A DNA stretch of 64,000 nucleotides from Salipaludibacillus keqinensis (GTDB taxonomy: Bacteria; Bacillota; Bacilli; Bacillales; Salisediminibacteriaceae). Below the pieces are notes generated by a model. It was not told where the DNA came from. It ran no database searches and saw nothing but the letters and a program-made list of their open reading frames with translations. Positions 45,382 to 55,356 of this stretch are shown here, in pieces (position 1 is the first letter of the stretch; each line of letters opens with the position of its first letter). The position numbers and the translations under genes are program-made. Location of the stretch: the NCBI RefSeq assembly GCF_003226325.1, contig NZ_PDOD01000001.1, positions 992,001 to 1,056,000 on the forward strand, read 5' to 3'.

Positions 45382-46377
45382 TTGGGTAAAAGGAAAAAGC
45401 CACCTATTAAAATAGGTCCAGATAAAGGGCTAGCTGAGCAGGAGATATTTAATTTAAATAAAGAATTTTATAATGATTATGCAAAAGATTACTTCGGGAC
45501 TAAATTAGTTCTTTTATCTTCAATTTTGTCCAACCCTGATAAATTTATAGATGTGCTTCATGATGGTGAAGATGTTAAGGTTGGTGTTTTAAGCTATAAA
45601 CTTGATGAAGATGATTTGACAAAAAATGAGCTTGAGAAGTTTGCACGGCTAGAACTAGCTACAACGTATTACCATTGTCTCGAAACGTTTCTAAGATTAT
45701 TTTTAGCCCATGTATCTATCCCTGCATGTCCATGGTTAGAAATATCAAGGGATACAGATTTTAGAAAGTTCAAAAAAACAGTATCAGATTTACTTGAAGA
45801 TAATTTTAAATATGATGATACGCAGTTCACTGTTGTGGAAAACCTTTTATATGTGTTTTATGGTAATTACCAAGAAGAAACTTTTAGCCAACAGGGTATT
45901 AGTAGGGAAGAAGCAAAAGGCATATTAATGAAATGGATCAAATGGGCAGCCAAAGATTTTATATCTGTATATGATTATAATGCTTTTAAGCATGGATTAA
46001 CCGTATCTACAGATACTCAAGGATTAACCATTGGTCGTGTAGATGAAACCTTTAAATTAGAAGAACGTGGGGATGCTTTAAAATTTATTGCTAAAAAACA
46101 GAAAACAGAAAGATGGGTTTGGGAAAAAAAATATGTGTTTACTCCACTAGACTTTAGAGCAGTTGCAATTAATATATATAGTGGTTTAATAAATAATTTG
46201 CTTAAAGTTGGAAGGGTCACTTATTTAAAAGAAGAACAACTTGACAAAATGCTTTTCCTTGGAGGAAAGGATGCAGTACCAGAACACTTCCATCAAATGG
46301 TTAAAACAGAAAACGAACTTGGCATTTCTCTTCAAGGTTATTCAATGGAATTACTGTACTATAGACTTGATAAATAA
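45382..46377 (+). CDS. Hypothetical protein
   Basis: A 331-aa protein with TTG start and AAGGAGGAAGG upstream. The segment ATTYYHCLETFLRLFLAHV and later DFISVYDYNAFKHGL suggest an all-helical N-terminal domain with a conserved (N/K)xxKHG motif, as seen in uncharacterised phage/defence-island proteins; I cannot name the family. It is the last gene before the right direct repeat. Confidence 0.5.
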   Translation: MGKRKKPPIKIGPDKGLAEQEIFNLNKEFYNDYAKDYFGTKLVLLSSILSNPDKFIDVLHDGEDVKVGVLSYKLDEDDLTKNELEKFARLELATTYYHCLETFLRLFLAHVSIPACPWLEISRDTDFRKFKKTVSDLLEDNFKYDDTQFTVVENLLYVFYGNYQEETFSQQGISREEAKGILMKWIKWAAKDFISVYDYNAFKHGLTVSTDTQGLTIGRVDETFKLEERGDALKFIAKKQKTERWVWEKKYVFTPLDFRAVAINIYSGLINNLLKVGRVTYLKEEQLDKMLFLGGKDAVPEHFHQMVKTENELGISLQGYSMELLYYRLDK

Positions 46378-46401
46378 AGAACTATCATTTATAACATGTT
46401 C

Positions 46402-46445
46402 TTTGCTGCACAGTACAACGATACTATGCAATAAAAATTGATATT
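46402..46445 (+). repeat. Right 45-nt direct repeat flanking the defence island
   Basis: Same sequence and orientation as 26867-26911 with about four differences. The two copies enclose 19.5 kb with the recombinase, type I system, methyltransferases and IS element. Confidence 0.65.
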
Positions 46446-46635
46446 TTACAATAAGCCGGAATTTCTATATACTTTTTCCGAATTAAAGATTAATAAATAG
46501 TATGAGTGCTTATCATTAATACTGAACTGTGGCTATTATGTATAGTCACTTTTTCTTATGTATTCATGGAAATCACACTCAATAGCTAGTAAAATATACC
46601 TTAGCAATACTTAATGGAAATGGAGAATGAATCGA

Positions 46636-47004
46636 ATGACTACTAACTGTGCATTCTGCGAACTAGATATATACGTATTAGAAAATGATCTAGCTTTTGT
46701 GATATACGACAAATATCCGGTTGCAAAGGGACATGCTCTTGTCATTCCGAAGAGGCATGTAGCAGATTATTTTGATACGACGGAAGAGGAAAAAGCGGCG
46801 ATGCTTCAACTTGCTGCAGAGATAAGTGAAGTTCAGAAAGAAGAGCTTTCACCTGATGGTTTTAATATCGGAATTAACTGTGGGGAAGCCGCTGGTCAAA
46901 CGATTTTTCACGTTCACATGCACGTCATCCCTAGGTACAAAGGGGATATGGATGACCCACCTGGTGGTGTCCGTGGCGTAATCCCTGAAAAACAGAAGTA
47001 TTAG
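46636..47004 (+). CDS. HIT family nucleotide hydrolase/transferase
   Basis: About 122 aa. Carries an N-terminal CAFCELD cysteine pair and the histidine-triad motif HVHMHVIPRY, plus KGHALVIPKRH typical of HIT proteins, which hydrolyse nucleotide-phosphate adducts. The ATG at 46636 has GGAG at optimal distance; an earlier ATG at 46627 is too close. It ends 15 bases before the PLD-helicase, so both are probably co-transcribed. HIT genes beside nucleic-acid enzymes may act in nucleotide signalling or clean-up, but this is inference. Confidence 0.9.
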   Translation: MTTNCAFCELDIYVLENDLAFVIYDKYPVAKGHALVIPKRHVADYFDTTEEEKAAMLQLAAEISEVQKEELSPDGFNIGINCGEAAGQTIFHVHMHVIPRYKGDMDDPPGGVRGVIPEKQKY

Positions 47005-47019
47005 CGGAGGAGGACAGAC

Positions 47020-49452
47020 ATGAGTGAAGTTAAACTAATTACGACCCAACTCATTGAAGAGCTGACAACAAAGATTGATCAAGCGTCAACTGTCTATATC
47101 CTCGTGTCTTTTTCGATGAAAACAGGCGTTCGTTTGCTCGCCCCTTCGTTAAAAAGAGCAACTGAGCGTGGAGCTGATATTAAAATTTGTACAGGTGATT
47201 ATCTGTATGTCACTCAGCCAGAAGCGCTAGAAACGTTGTTACATATTGATCCTCGTATGGAAATTCGCCTTTGGAGAAGTGAAGGGAAGTCCTTTCACCC
47301 AAAGGCTTATTTGCTAGAGGAAGAAAACGATGGTTATTTGTACGTTGGATCTTCCAATCTATCATCTTCAGCCCTTACAAACGGTGTGGAGTGGAACTTA
47401 GCCGTTTCAAACCATGTGGCATCCGAAACGATTGATCAAGCGAGAGAAGAGTTTTTACGGTTGTTTTATGATGAACAGACCGTTCCATTGAATGAACAAA
47501 CGTTGCAGCTGTATCGTGAAGTCTATGAAGAAAAACGGCAACAGCTCCCTGAGTTTGTTCGATGGTGGACCGAGGATGATGAAAAAAGTTTAATGCTTGC
47601 GGACGATCGCAAACAAGTACCTGTAATAGCGGAACCGCCTGAAACTTATACAACTTCCATTCATCCTCGTGGACCACAAATTGACGCCCTTGAATCATTG
47701 ACGAACACGATGGATGAAGGCTATGACAAAGCGATGATTGTCATGGCCACTGGTTTAGGTAAAACCTACTTAGCCGCTTTTTTTGCTAGGAAATTCAAAA
47801 AGGTGTTGTTCATTGCTCACCGTGAAGAGATTCTCTTCCAAGCCCAACACTCGTTTAAACACGTCATGCCAGAAATAAAGAGCGGAATTCTAAATGGCAC
47901 GCATAAAGAAACAAATGCTGACCATGTCTTTGCCTCTATTTTTACCCTTTCTAGTGACGCCCAATTAAAATCCTTTGATCGTGACGGGTTTGACTTGGTG
48001 ATAGTGGATGAGTTCCACCACGCAGCAGCTAATTCCTATGCAAGAGCTCTCGATTATTTTCAGCCCACGTTTTTATTAGGGTTAACGGCAACTCCTGACA
48101 GGATGGACGGGAAAGACGTGTTTGCCATTTGTGAAGGAAATGTCGCTTTTCAGATGCATTTCCTCGAAGCAATCCAAATTGGTTGGCTCGCTCCGTTCCA
48201 GTACTATGGCATCTATGATGACACGGATTATTCAAAAATCACGTGGCTCGGAACACGCTATAGTCAGGAAGAGCTTCTTGAAACACAGTTGCGAGATGAT
48301 ATGGCGCAAAAAATCTACGAGGCTTGGAATAACCATAAACAGTCACGAACGTTGGCTTTTTGTTCATCAATTAAACAAGCAGCCTTTTTAACTCAGTTTT
48401 TCAGAAAACAAGGCGTTAAAGCGGTTGAACTTCATTCTGCAGCAGACGGGATGAACAGAAAAGAGGCGATCCAGCAGATTATGGATGGCCAGATCGATAT
48501 CATCTTTACAGTGGATTTGTTTAATGAAGGGACGGACATCCCAGCGCTAGATACGTTACTGTTTGTTCGACCGACTGAATCCTTGACCGTCTTCACCCAG
48601 CAAATCGGTCGGGGACTGCGATTAAACGCAGGCAAAGACCACTGCGTCGTAATTGATTTGATTGGTAATTATCGAAATGCTGATTTGAAGCTCAGTTTGT
48701 TAGATACTCGGCCTGAGGATAAGCGGGCAAAGAACCGGGACGTGGTTCCTCAAGTCCCAGCGTCTTGTACGATTGATATTGACCTAAGAGCCATCAATTT
48801 ATTGAAAGAATTGAAGCGGAAACAACAGCCTCGAAAACAGAAAATCTTGAGCGATTACTATAGAATGAAAGAGGAGTTCGGCTATCGCCCGACATACCTG
48901 GAGTTCCACCGTCACGGCTATGAAAATTCAATGGCCGTTCGTCAAGAGTTCAAGTCTTATGTTGGATTTCTTTATTGGGCTGAGGAGTTGTCTGAGAAAG
49001 AGAAGCAAGCTTTCAAGGATGGGGAAGCTTGGCTCACAGAAGTTGAGAAAACAGGTATGACAAAGAGCTATAAGATGGTTGTTTTGCAATACATGTTAAA
49101 CCGAGGAGCAAGAGAATGGTTAAAGCCTGTCACATCTGATGAAGTAGCCCCGTATTTCTTTGATTATTTAACTGAGAAAGAGTACCGACGAAAGATCGAT
49201 TTCGCCGATAAAGACAAGAAAAACTGGACAGAAGATGACTTGGATAAAGTGGCCAAATTAGTCGCTCGCATGCCGATGACGAAGTTCGGTGAGAGTGCTT
49301 CATTTGATGGTGAATTGTTCAAGCTGGATCTAGAGTTTAAAGAGGAACTTAATGAGTATATTTATGAGTGGACAAAGGAAGTTTGTGAGTATCGGCTGGA
49401 GAGTTATTTTGAGAAGAAGGCGGGTAACCGGAGGGACGGTTCTCGTGGTTGA
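47020..49452 (+). CDS. PLD-nuclease-like DEAD/DEAH helicase
   Basis: An 810-aa protein. Residues 1-160 form a phospholipase D-like nuclease domain (FHPKAYLLE at about 92, GSSNLSSSAL at about 110). Residues 220-560 are a superfamily II helicase: Walker A VMATGLGKT (about 243), VDEFHH (about 329), GLTATP, and the QIGRGLRL motif. A helical C-terminal domain follows. The last nine residues, GNRRDGSRG, are written by the GGGACGGTTCT repeat. GGAGGAGG precedes the ATG. Related helicases occur as stand-alone defence or repair proteins. Pairing with the HIT gene is notable. Confidence 0.85.
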   Translation: MSEVKLITTQLIEELTTKIDQASTVYILVSFSMKTGVRLLAPSLKRATERGADIKICTGDYLYVTQPEALETLLHIDPRMEIRLWRSEGKSFHPKAYLLEEENDGYLYVGSSNLSSSALTNGVEWNLAVSNHVASETIDQAREEFLRLFYDEQTVPLNEQTLQLYREVYEEKRQQLPEFVRWWTEDDEKSLMLADDRKQVPVIAEPPETYTTSIHPRGPQIDALESLTNTMDEGYDKAMIVMATGLGKTYLAAFFARKFKKVLFIAHREEILFQAQHSFKHVMPEIKSGILNGTHKETNADHVFASIFTLSSDAQLKSFDRDGFDLVIVDEFHHAAANSYARALDYFQPTFLLGLTATPDRMDGKDVFAICEGNVAFQMHFLEAIQIGWLAPFQYYGIYDDTDYSKITWLGTRYSQEELLETQLRDDMAQKIYEAWNNHKQSRTLAFCSSIKQAAFLTQFFRKQGVKAVELHSAADGMNRKEAIQQIMDGQIDIIFTVDLFNEGTDIPALDTLLFVRPTESLTVFTQQIGRGLRLNAGKDHCVVIDLIGNYRNADLKLSLLDTRPEDKRAKNRDVVPQVPASCTIDIDLRAINLLKELKRKQQPRKQKILSDYYRMKEEFGYRPTYLEFHRHGYENSMAVRQEFKSYVGFLYWAEELSEKEKQAFKDGEAWLTEVEKTGMTKSYKMVVLQYMLNRGAREWLKPVTSDEVAPYFFDYLTEKEYRRKIDFADKDKKNWTEDDLDKVAKLVARMPMTKFGESASFDGELFKLDLEFKEELNEYIYEWTKEVCEYRLESYFEKKAGNRRDGSRG
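49426..49450 (+). repeat. GGGACGGTTCT repeat, forward copy
   Basis: AACCGGAGGGACGGTTCTCG overlaps the 3' end and stop codon of the PLD-helicase gene. Confidence 0.8.
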
Positions 49453-49541
49453 GAAAAGGTAATTCTATTAATGAGAAATTCATAAATTTGATCTAAATAG
49501 ATAATAACAAACACATCATAACCTTTTTCGGTTTCATCTAA

Positions 49542-49817
49542 TTTTATGAAGCATTCTCTATCTGGAAAGAGCTTTTCAAAGTGTCAGATGGATCTTATTT
49601 ATTTGATAAGACACTTATTCAGTCTAATATTAAAAAGAATAAAGATAACCCTGAACTTGCCGATTGGGCTGTGGGTATAAAATGGATCAGAACGGTAAGT
49701 TGAGGTAACGCTCTAAGAAAGAAAGGAATGTTTGCGAATCAAAATATCGTTTGTAAGTTAAGAGATAAGGACACCATTGATTTTCTAAAGGATCCGTTTT
49801 CAATTGAAGTGGATTGA
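49542..49817 (+). pseudogene. Remnant of an EVE-like domain gene with an in-frame stop
   Basis: One continuous frame reads WKELFKVSDGSYLFDK, DNPELADWAVGIKWIRTVS, TGA, then KKGMFANQNIVCKLRDKDT and IDFLKDPFSIEVD before a second stop. The VGIKWIRTV and FANQNTVCKL-like pattern resembles EVE/modified-base reader domains often found at the N-terminus of McrB-type proteins. No start codon remains. It sits 49 bases upstream of mcrB, so it may be a lost reader domain or gene of that system. Confidence 0.5.
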
Positions 49818-49866
49818 TTACTATATTTTTAAGAGCATTCCAAAATAAGTGGGGGGGGAAAGATAC

Positions 49867-52116
49867 ATGGACAGAATTCAACAAATTATTGATAAATACA
49901 AGATGATAACACTAGCCGAAGTGAAGACGCATCATAGAGAAATGTTTGAAGAAGTGTATGATAAATCTTCTAAATTCCATAAAGATTTCTATGATAGAGT
50001 GAATGATTCGAATTGGGATGAAGATAAAAAAAGTTCAGTTATCCGAGTAATCGATATCATTAAAAACCCTGAAGATATGTTTACAGATGATCACATTGCT
50101 GATTTAGATATCTTCACTGGAGCGATTAATTTAATCGTTCATACAAATAATTATATTAATAACTTCAAACAAAGTAGGATTGACTTAGTTTCGTTATTTA
50201 ATGAGATGAAAGTAGAGACAAATTATCTTCATATGTTAGAAAACTTTAACATGCCGCCAACTTTAAAAGGTCACTTTGTTCATCTCTTTTCTATTGTAAA
50301 AAATATTCAGTCCCCGGGAGAATTCATTGTTGCTTATAAGTTTGAAAGAAGCATAAATAAATTGATCTTCGACAAGACCGATGAATACAATGATTTGCTA
50401 GATACATACCAACAATTTTCTGATGCTAGTGAGGAAAACTCTTACATATTTTATGCATTCACTACTGTAATTCAATGTTTAATTGCGAAAGATATAAACG
50501 ATTTGGAGCCAAGTTTAAAACAAAAAGAATTTAAAAACTTAAAGAAACAGATTTATCAATTTGTTGAACGCTGTGATACTTTAAAGCTTGATTGCTCGTT
50601 CCTTTCTTTTCAATCAAATGATTCTGTCATGAGAATCGATCAACAGTTGAACACGGAATCCCATGTGATAGCAAAAATTGAGACTGATGAAACAAGTTTA
50701 AAGACAGTGAAAACGATCGACCAGGCCACGTTATATATTTGTGATCAAGTGACAAAAGAAGTGGAGTGGATCGCTCATGTCGATCAAATATTCCTAGCGG
50801 AGGAGAACTTCCCATCGCAATCGGAAGTAATAGAGATTGCTCCATTTACCGCTAAAGGGAAAACGGTCTGGATGAAGATTAGTAAACTAGTGAAACAATC
50901 ACCAAGGATTATGTTAGATCAAATCGAGCCCGTTCATAAAGGAAATGCCAGTAAATTAACGCAACAAGGCCTACATTTAATTTTTAATACAGATGTAGAG
51001 ACAAAAATAGTCCAAGAGGACGATGAAGAGAGTTCAAACGATTTAGGACCAGCTTACGAAGAAGACTTGATTTACAGTAATCCTAATATGATCTTATATG
51101 GTCCACCAGGAACAGGAAAAACGTATCAACTTGCAACGAAGTCAATGGAGATCATTTATAACCTTCCAGCAGATGAGTTAGCTGAGAAAATAAATATTAA
51201 GAAGATGTTTAAAAAGTATCAGCAAAAAGGGAACGTTCGCTTTATCACCTTTCACCAATCGTATTCCTATGAAGACTTTAACGAAGGCTTACGTTCTGAC
51301 GAGGAAGGGAAGTTTGTCCCCACTGACGGAATGTTTAAAAGAGCAGTGATTGACGCTCTATTTGCTGGCCTTGAAACTTTTAATCATGTGGATCATTATT
51401 TAGATCGTAAAAAGATGGTTTTAGATGCCCTAAGAAACAATAGTACGTTCGATTTCAATCGTGCTGAAAAATTTGTCATCGTTATTGATGAAATCAATCG
51501 TGCGAATATTTCTAAAGTGTTCGGCGAATTAATTACGTTGATTGAAGAAGATAAACGTCTGACGAAAAGTAATGAGACCCGTGTGGATTTACCATTGTCA
51601 GGGGATCCTTTTGTTCTTCCGCCAAATCTTTGGATTATTGGCACAATGAATACAGCAGATCGATCCATTGCCTTGCTTGATACGGCTTTAAGGAGAAGAT
51701 TTTTATTTGAAGAAGTCATGCCAAAACCTTCATTATTGCCCTTTATCGATGATATTGACTTACCGACCATGTTGCATCGTATGAACCAACGAATTGAAGT
51801 GCTTTACAGTCGAGATCATACGATTGGTCATGCCTATTTTATGGATGTGCAAACAGTCGATGACGTGATTACAGCTATGCAAAGCAAGGTTATTCCACTA
51901 CTAAAAGAGTATTTTTACGATGATTGGGAAAAAATTGCGCTAGTCCTTGGTGGAGTAGGGAAAAGTGAACAAGATTCATTTATGATTTACCAAGATCAAG
52001 TCGATGTTCAAGCATTATTTAAACGATCATCTACTTATACAGCTATGGATCTTCCACCGAAATATTATGTTAAATCAAACATCACCGTTGATGATATCAA
52101 AGGTATTTATGAATGA
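49867..52116 (+). CDS. mcrB: McrB-type AAA+ GTPase subunit of a modification-dependent restriction system
   Basis: A 749-aa protein. An N-terminal half of about 400 residues without recognised domain is probably the DNA-binding part. The AAA+ domain carries Walker [12 protein letters not shown] (about 412-419), Walker [16 protein letters not shown] and the McrB signature [21 protein letters not shown] split as GTMNTADRS and TALRRRF. It should form a hexamer that hydrolyses GTP and drives McrC. A G-run ribosome site precedes ATG 49867. It overlaps mcrC by 4 bases. The N-terminus differs from E. coli McrB, so the recognised modification is unknown. Confidence 0.85.
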   Translation: MDRIQQIIDKYKMITLAEVKTHHREMFEEVYDKSSKFHKDFYDRVNDSNWDEDKKSSVIRVIDIIKNPEDMFTDDHIADLDIFTGAINLIVHTNNYINNFKQSRIDLVSLFNEMKVETNYLHMLENFNMPPTLKGHFVHLFSIVKNIQSPGEFIVAYKFERSINKLIFDKTDEYNDLLDTYQQFSDASEENSYIFYAFTTVIQCLIAKDINDLEPSLKQKEFKNLKKQIYQFVERCDTLKLDCSFLSFQSNDSVMRIDQQLNTESHVIAKIETDETSLKTVKTIDQATLYICDQVTKEVEWIAHVDQIFLAEENFPSQSEVIEIAPFTAKGKTVWMKISKLVKQSPRIMLDQIEPVHKGNASKLTQQGLHLIFNTDVETKIVQEDDEESSNDLGPAYEEDLIYSNPNMILYGPPGTGKTYQLATKSMEIIYNLPADELAEKINIKKMFKKYQQKGNVRFITFHQSYSYEDFNEGLRSDEEGKFVPTDGMFKRAVIDALFAGLETFNHVDHYLDRKKMVLDALRNNSTFDFNRAEKFVIVIDEINRANISKVFGELITLIEEDKRLTKSNETRVDLPLSGDPFVLPPNLWIIGTMNTADRSIALLDTALRRRFLFEEVMPKPSLLPFIDDIDLPTMLHRMNQRIEVLYSRDHTIGHAYFMDVQTVDDVITAMQSKVIPLLKEYFYDDWEKIALVLGGVGKSEQDSFMIYQDQVDVQALFKRSSTYTAMDLPPKYYVKSNITVDDIKGIYE

Positions 52117-53384
52117 TGAAGCAAATCGTTATAAGAGAGGCGTATGACTGGATTTTTTGCGATAAAAATCAACCAAAAGCTCTTACTCAAGTCGAGTGGG
52201 AGCACCTCCTCTTATTTATAGAGGAAAGGTATAAGAACGAAAATGTCGTCGAGCATGGAAGCCATAGACTCCGTTTTATTAATCTTGTTGGCGTAATTCA
52301 ATTGGATACAGTAAGAATTGAGATCCTCCCTAAGATCGATTTAAATAAAACGAAAGAAAGCTTGAATCGTCGGGCTTTATTAAACATGCTTTCCATGACA
52401 AAAAAGCTGCCCATAGCGATCGGAGATAAAACATTAAGTACGTATGAAAAAGTAGATTTAGTTCATATAATAGCAAATCTGTTTATTGTCGAACTATCAA
52501 AAACATTGAATCGAGGCATGTATCGAGAATACCGATTAACTGAAGAAAACATTCCTACGTTAAAAGGACGATTATTAGTGTCCGAGCCCCTTCGGAAAAA
52601 TACTCGCCGATCCGTAAACGCCTTTTGTGAGTTTGACGAATTAACACCAGATATACTAATCAATCAGCTTCTTAAAGCTGCCTTAAGGATTGTTTTCCCA
52701 TATGTTCAACAATCGTCCTTAAAGATGAAATTGATGAATGGCTTTGAAATGTTAGATGATGTCAGTGATGTGCCAATCACGTCAGCGATGCTGGATCAGG
52801 TTGAAATCAATCGACAGAACCAACACTATGAAACGACTTTGCAGTTAGCGACTGCTATTTTACAATCCACGTCTATGAGTAGTGGGCAAAGCAAACAAAT
52901 AGCCTTTTCCTACTTATTTAAAATGAACGATTTATTTGAAGGGTACACTGGAGAAATGTTGAAAAAGATCATGGCATCCTCTTCCTATAAGGTGTGGTCT
53001 CAACACACTGCGAAAAGGTTATTGCACAATGTCCATTCAGGCAGAGAGAATATATTATTAAAACCGGACTTTGTCCTTGAAGATAGTGATGGGGTACCTA
53101 AAGTTATCATTGATACAAAATGGAAAAGCATCCTTATGGATTCTAGGGTGCTTTACAAACAAAGTGATATTTATCAAATGTACGCCTATATTACCGCGTA
53201 TAAAGAAGCGGAGCGATGTATTCTTCTCTATCCAAAAACAGAAGACGGAACGCTCCCAACTTGGCTTGTACCAGACTATACGCCTGAGAAATACATCGAA
53301 GTAAAAACAGTCCGATTAGATTCCATCGAACATACGGGTGAGGATCTTGAAGGAATGTTGAACTTACCGCAGGGACGGTTCTAG
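52113..53384 (+). CDS. mcrC: McrC-type nuclease subunit
   Basis: A 423-aa partner of McrB. The N-terminal beta-rich part ([20 protein letters not shown]) and [14 protein letters not shown] match McrC proteins; the nuclease core is [13 protein letters not shown] with VIIDTKWK, the PD-(D/E)XK site (D and DxK). The ATG overlaps the mcrB stop. The C-terminal codons NLPQGRF come from a GGGACGGTTCT repeat. Together with McrB it should cut DNA carrying foreign methylation. Confidence 0.85.
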   Translation: MMKQIVIREAYDWIFCDKNQPKALTQVEWEHLLLFIEERYKNENVVEHGSHRLRFINLVGVIQLDTVRIEILPKIDLNKTKESLNRRALLNMLSMTKKLPIAIGDKTLSTYEKVDLVHIIANLFIVELSKTLNRGMYREYRLTEENIPTLKGRLLVSEPLRKNTRRSVNAFCEFDELTPDILINQLLKAALRIVFPYVQQSSLKMKLMNGFEMLDDVSDVPITSAMLDQVEINRQNQHYETTLQLATAILQSTSMSSGQSKQIAFSYLFKMNDLFEGYTGEMLKKIMASSSYKVWSQHTAKRLLHNVHSGRENILLKPDFVLEDSDGVPKVIIDTKWKSILMDSRVLYKQSDIYQMYAYITAYKEAERCILLYPKTEDGTLPTWLVPDYTPEKYIEVKTVRLDSIEHTGEDLEGMLNLPQGRF

Positions 53385-53389
53385 TGGTT
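53367..53389 (+). repeat. GGGACGGTTCT repeat, forward copy
   Basis: ACCGCAGGGACGGTTCTAGT overlaps the mcrC stop codon. Confidence 0.8.
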
Positions 53390-53444
53390 GAAGCATGAAT
53401 TTATCATTTTATTTAACTTCTTATCTAAGACTGGAGGTGATTAA

Positions 53445-54044
53445 GTGAAAATTAATTGGAATAGTCAAGAATTGGAGTTTATGCCAATTGACTTGATTTT
53501 TAAATCTTCAAATCTAGAAAATATTTTTGCGGACAAAAACAACAATTCGCTGGGCGAAACGATTGAACATAAACGGTATTTAAAATTCAAAGAAAGAGTA
53601 CAGAATTCATATTCTGACTTTCTTGAATGGGAGCTCGGCCGTTTCTTACACCGTTTGAAATCCTTAGATGATCGTTTTTATATGAATTTCCTTAATAAGA
53701 ATGGTGATAAGGTCTATAGTAACTTCTATATAGATGACAAAAATTACTTGAATTCAAAAGGATTGTACGCTTATTTTGTTGGAGACGAAGTAAAGTATAT
53801 AGGTAGATGTAGAGATTCATTCAAGAAAAGAATCAACCAAGGTTATGGGAAGATTCATCCGAAAAATTGTTATTTAGATGGCCAGAGTACGAATTGCCAT
53901 TTAAATAATCTTGTTACTTTAAATAAAGATCAAGTGAAATTTTGTGTTTATCCAATGGAGAACGTAGATGAAATCGTGTTACTTGAAGAGGCTTTGATCA
54001 GAGAGTTAAAACCTCAATGGAACATAGCTCTTAATAGGTTATGA
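53445..54044 (+). CDS. GIY-YIG-like nuclease family protein
   Basis: A 199-aa protein with GTG start and CTGGAGGTGA upstream. The second half has the GIY-YIG-type layout: LYAYFVGDEVKYIGRCRDSF, a K-rich turn (KKRINQGYGKI) and LLEEALIRELKPQWN at the end, which contains the family glutamate region. The first half (1-100) is charged and unrecognised. It is bracketed by a forward repeat upstream and an inverted copy downstream. It may be a defence or homing nuclease. Confidence 0.7.
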   Translation: MKINWNSQELEFMPIDLIFKSSNLENIFADKNNNSLGETIEHKRYLKFKERVQNSYSDFLEWELGRFLHRLKSLDDRFYMNFLNKNGDKVYSNFYIDDKNYLNSKGLYAYFVGDEVKYIGRCRDSFKKRINQGYGKIHPKNCYLDGQSTNCHLNNLVTLNKDQVKFCVYPMENVDEIVLLEEALIRELKPQWNIALNRL

Positions 54045-54051
54045 GCGAACT

Positions 54052-54075
54052 AACCGGAAGAACCGTCCCCCTGGT
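54052..54075 (-). repeat. GGGACGGTTCT repeat, inverted copy
   Basis: AACCGGAAGAACCGTCCCCC is the reverse complement form. It lies just before the ribosome site of the amidohydrolase; the forward copy follows that gene at 55231. Confidence 0.8.
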
Positions 54076-54090
54076 AAAAAGGAGTGAGAG

Positions 54091-55218
54091 ATGATGACAA
54101 ACAAGGTAAAATTCTCAACAAATTTAGATGATATTTTTGATCATTTGCACAACAACCCAGAACTTAGTTGGGAAGAAATTGAGACAACACATTACATAAA
54201 ATCATTTTTAGAAAGTTATGGTTGTAAGGTTCAAACGTTTGAAGATTGCACAGGGGTAGTGGCAGATATTGGGCAAGGTTCACCAGTGGTTGGGTTAAGA
54301 GCGGATATGGATGCTTTATGGCAAGAGGTCAATGGAGGATTTCGTCCAAATCATTCTTGTGGGCATGATGCTCACATGACGATTGTTCTAGGGGTGTTTC
54401 TAGATTTAATAAAGGATCGAGACAAACTTCAAGGAACCGTTCGTTTTATTTTTCAGCCTGCAGAAGAGAAGGGGACTGGTGCGCTGAAGATGATTGAACA
54501 TGGCGTTGTAGATGATGTGGATTATCTTTATGGGATGCATTTGCGTCCGGTTCAAGAGTTATCTGATGGCGAATTTGCCCCAGGAATTTCACACGGAGCT
54601 GCGAGTTTTGTCAAGGGTGTCATTCAAGGCGAGGATGCTCATGGTGCAAGGCCTCATTTAAATACGAATGCCATCCAGGTGGGTGCAGAGTTGGTCCAAG
54701 CGATTAACAGCATGAATTTTGATCCTTTGGTTCCTCACTCTATGAAAGTGACTTCCTTTCATTCGGGAGGGGAAAATACCAATATTATCCCTGGTAATGC
54801 TACGTTTACCATTGATATCCGCGCTCAGAATAATGATTTAATGGAAGAAATGATGGAACAATTAGAAAAAACAATCCACTTTTTAAGTGAACGTCATACG
54901 ATTTTTCTGAACACAGAGCTCGAAGCCTCAATGAAAGCAGCGATGATAAATGAAGACGCTCAATCCATCATAGAGGATGCGATTTGTGAGACTTTAGGGA
55001 AACAGACATTACGTCCAGTAATGACCACGACGGGTGGAGATGATTTTCACTTTTATACAATAAAGCGACCACAACTAAAAGCTTCGATGCTTGCCATAGG
55101 CTGTAATCTCAAACCGGGCCTGCATCATCCTCAAATGACATTTAATCATGGAATGATCCCTGAGGCTGTGAAGGTCCTAACTAGGGTCATTAATAAGACA
55201 TTAGTTGCCGAGGTGTGA
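54091..55218 (+). CDS. amhX: M20-family amidohydrolase, AmhX-like
   Basis: A 375-aa zinc-dependent amidohydrolase/carboxypeptidase of the M20 family. Metal and catalytic motifs are GLRADMDAL, NHSCGHDAHM, QPAEEKGTG and the late FNHGMIP region. The dimerisation domain lies at about 180-290. The WQEVNG variant after RADMDAL is the one I know from B. subtilis AmhX, which suggests N-acyl amino acid or indole-acetyl conjugate hydrolysis. AAGGAGTGAG precedes two tandem ATGs (54091, 54094). It is bracketed by inverted copies of the GGGACGGTTCT repeat. Confidence 0.8.
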   Translation: MMTNKVKFSTNLDDIFDHLHNNPELSWEEIETTHYIKSFLESYGCKVQTFEDCTGVVADIGQGSPVVGLRADMDALWQEVNGGFRPNHSCGHDAHMTIVLGVFLDLIKDRDKLQGTVRFIFQPAEEKGTGALKMIEHGVVDDVDYLYGMHLRPVQELSDGEFAPGISHGAASFVKGVIQGEDAHGARPHLNTNAIQVGAELVQAINSMNFDPLVPHSMKVTSFHSGGENTNIIPGNATFTIDIRAQNNDLMEEMMEQLEKTIHFLSERHTIFLNTELEASMKAAMINEDAQSIIEDAICETLGKQTLRPVMTTTGGDDFHFYTIKRPQLKASMLAIGCNLKPGLHHPQMTFNHGMIPEAVKVLTRVINKTLVAEV

Positions 55219-55230
55219 GCGCTAAGATGT

Positions 55231-55340
55231 GACCGCAGGGACGGTTCTTGTGGTCAAAAATTCTAATTTGTGGTTCCTGACCCCCAATACGGTATAACTT
55301 TAAAGTGCCGGGGGACAGGAACCTTTTTTGGAACCTTTTA
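55231..55340 (+). repeat. Composite repeat: GGGACGGTTCT copy plus CCTGACCCCCAA hairpin
   Basis: A forward GGGACGGTTCT copy (55231-55255) is followed by GGTTCCTGACCCCCAAT, a conserved GGTATAACTTTA and GGGGGACAGGAACC with a T run. The same composite occurs at 60155-60246. The hairpin can also terminate transcription. Confidence 0.75.
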
Positions 55341-55356
55341 AGAGGCGCTAAGAATG

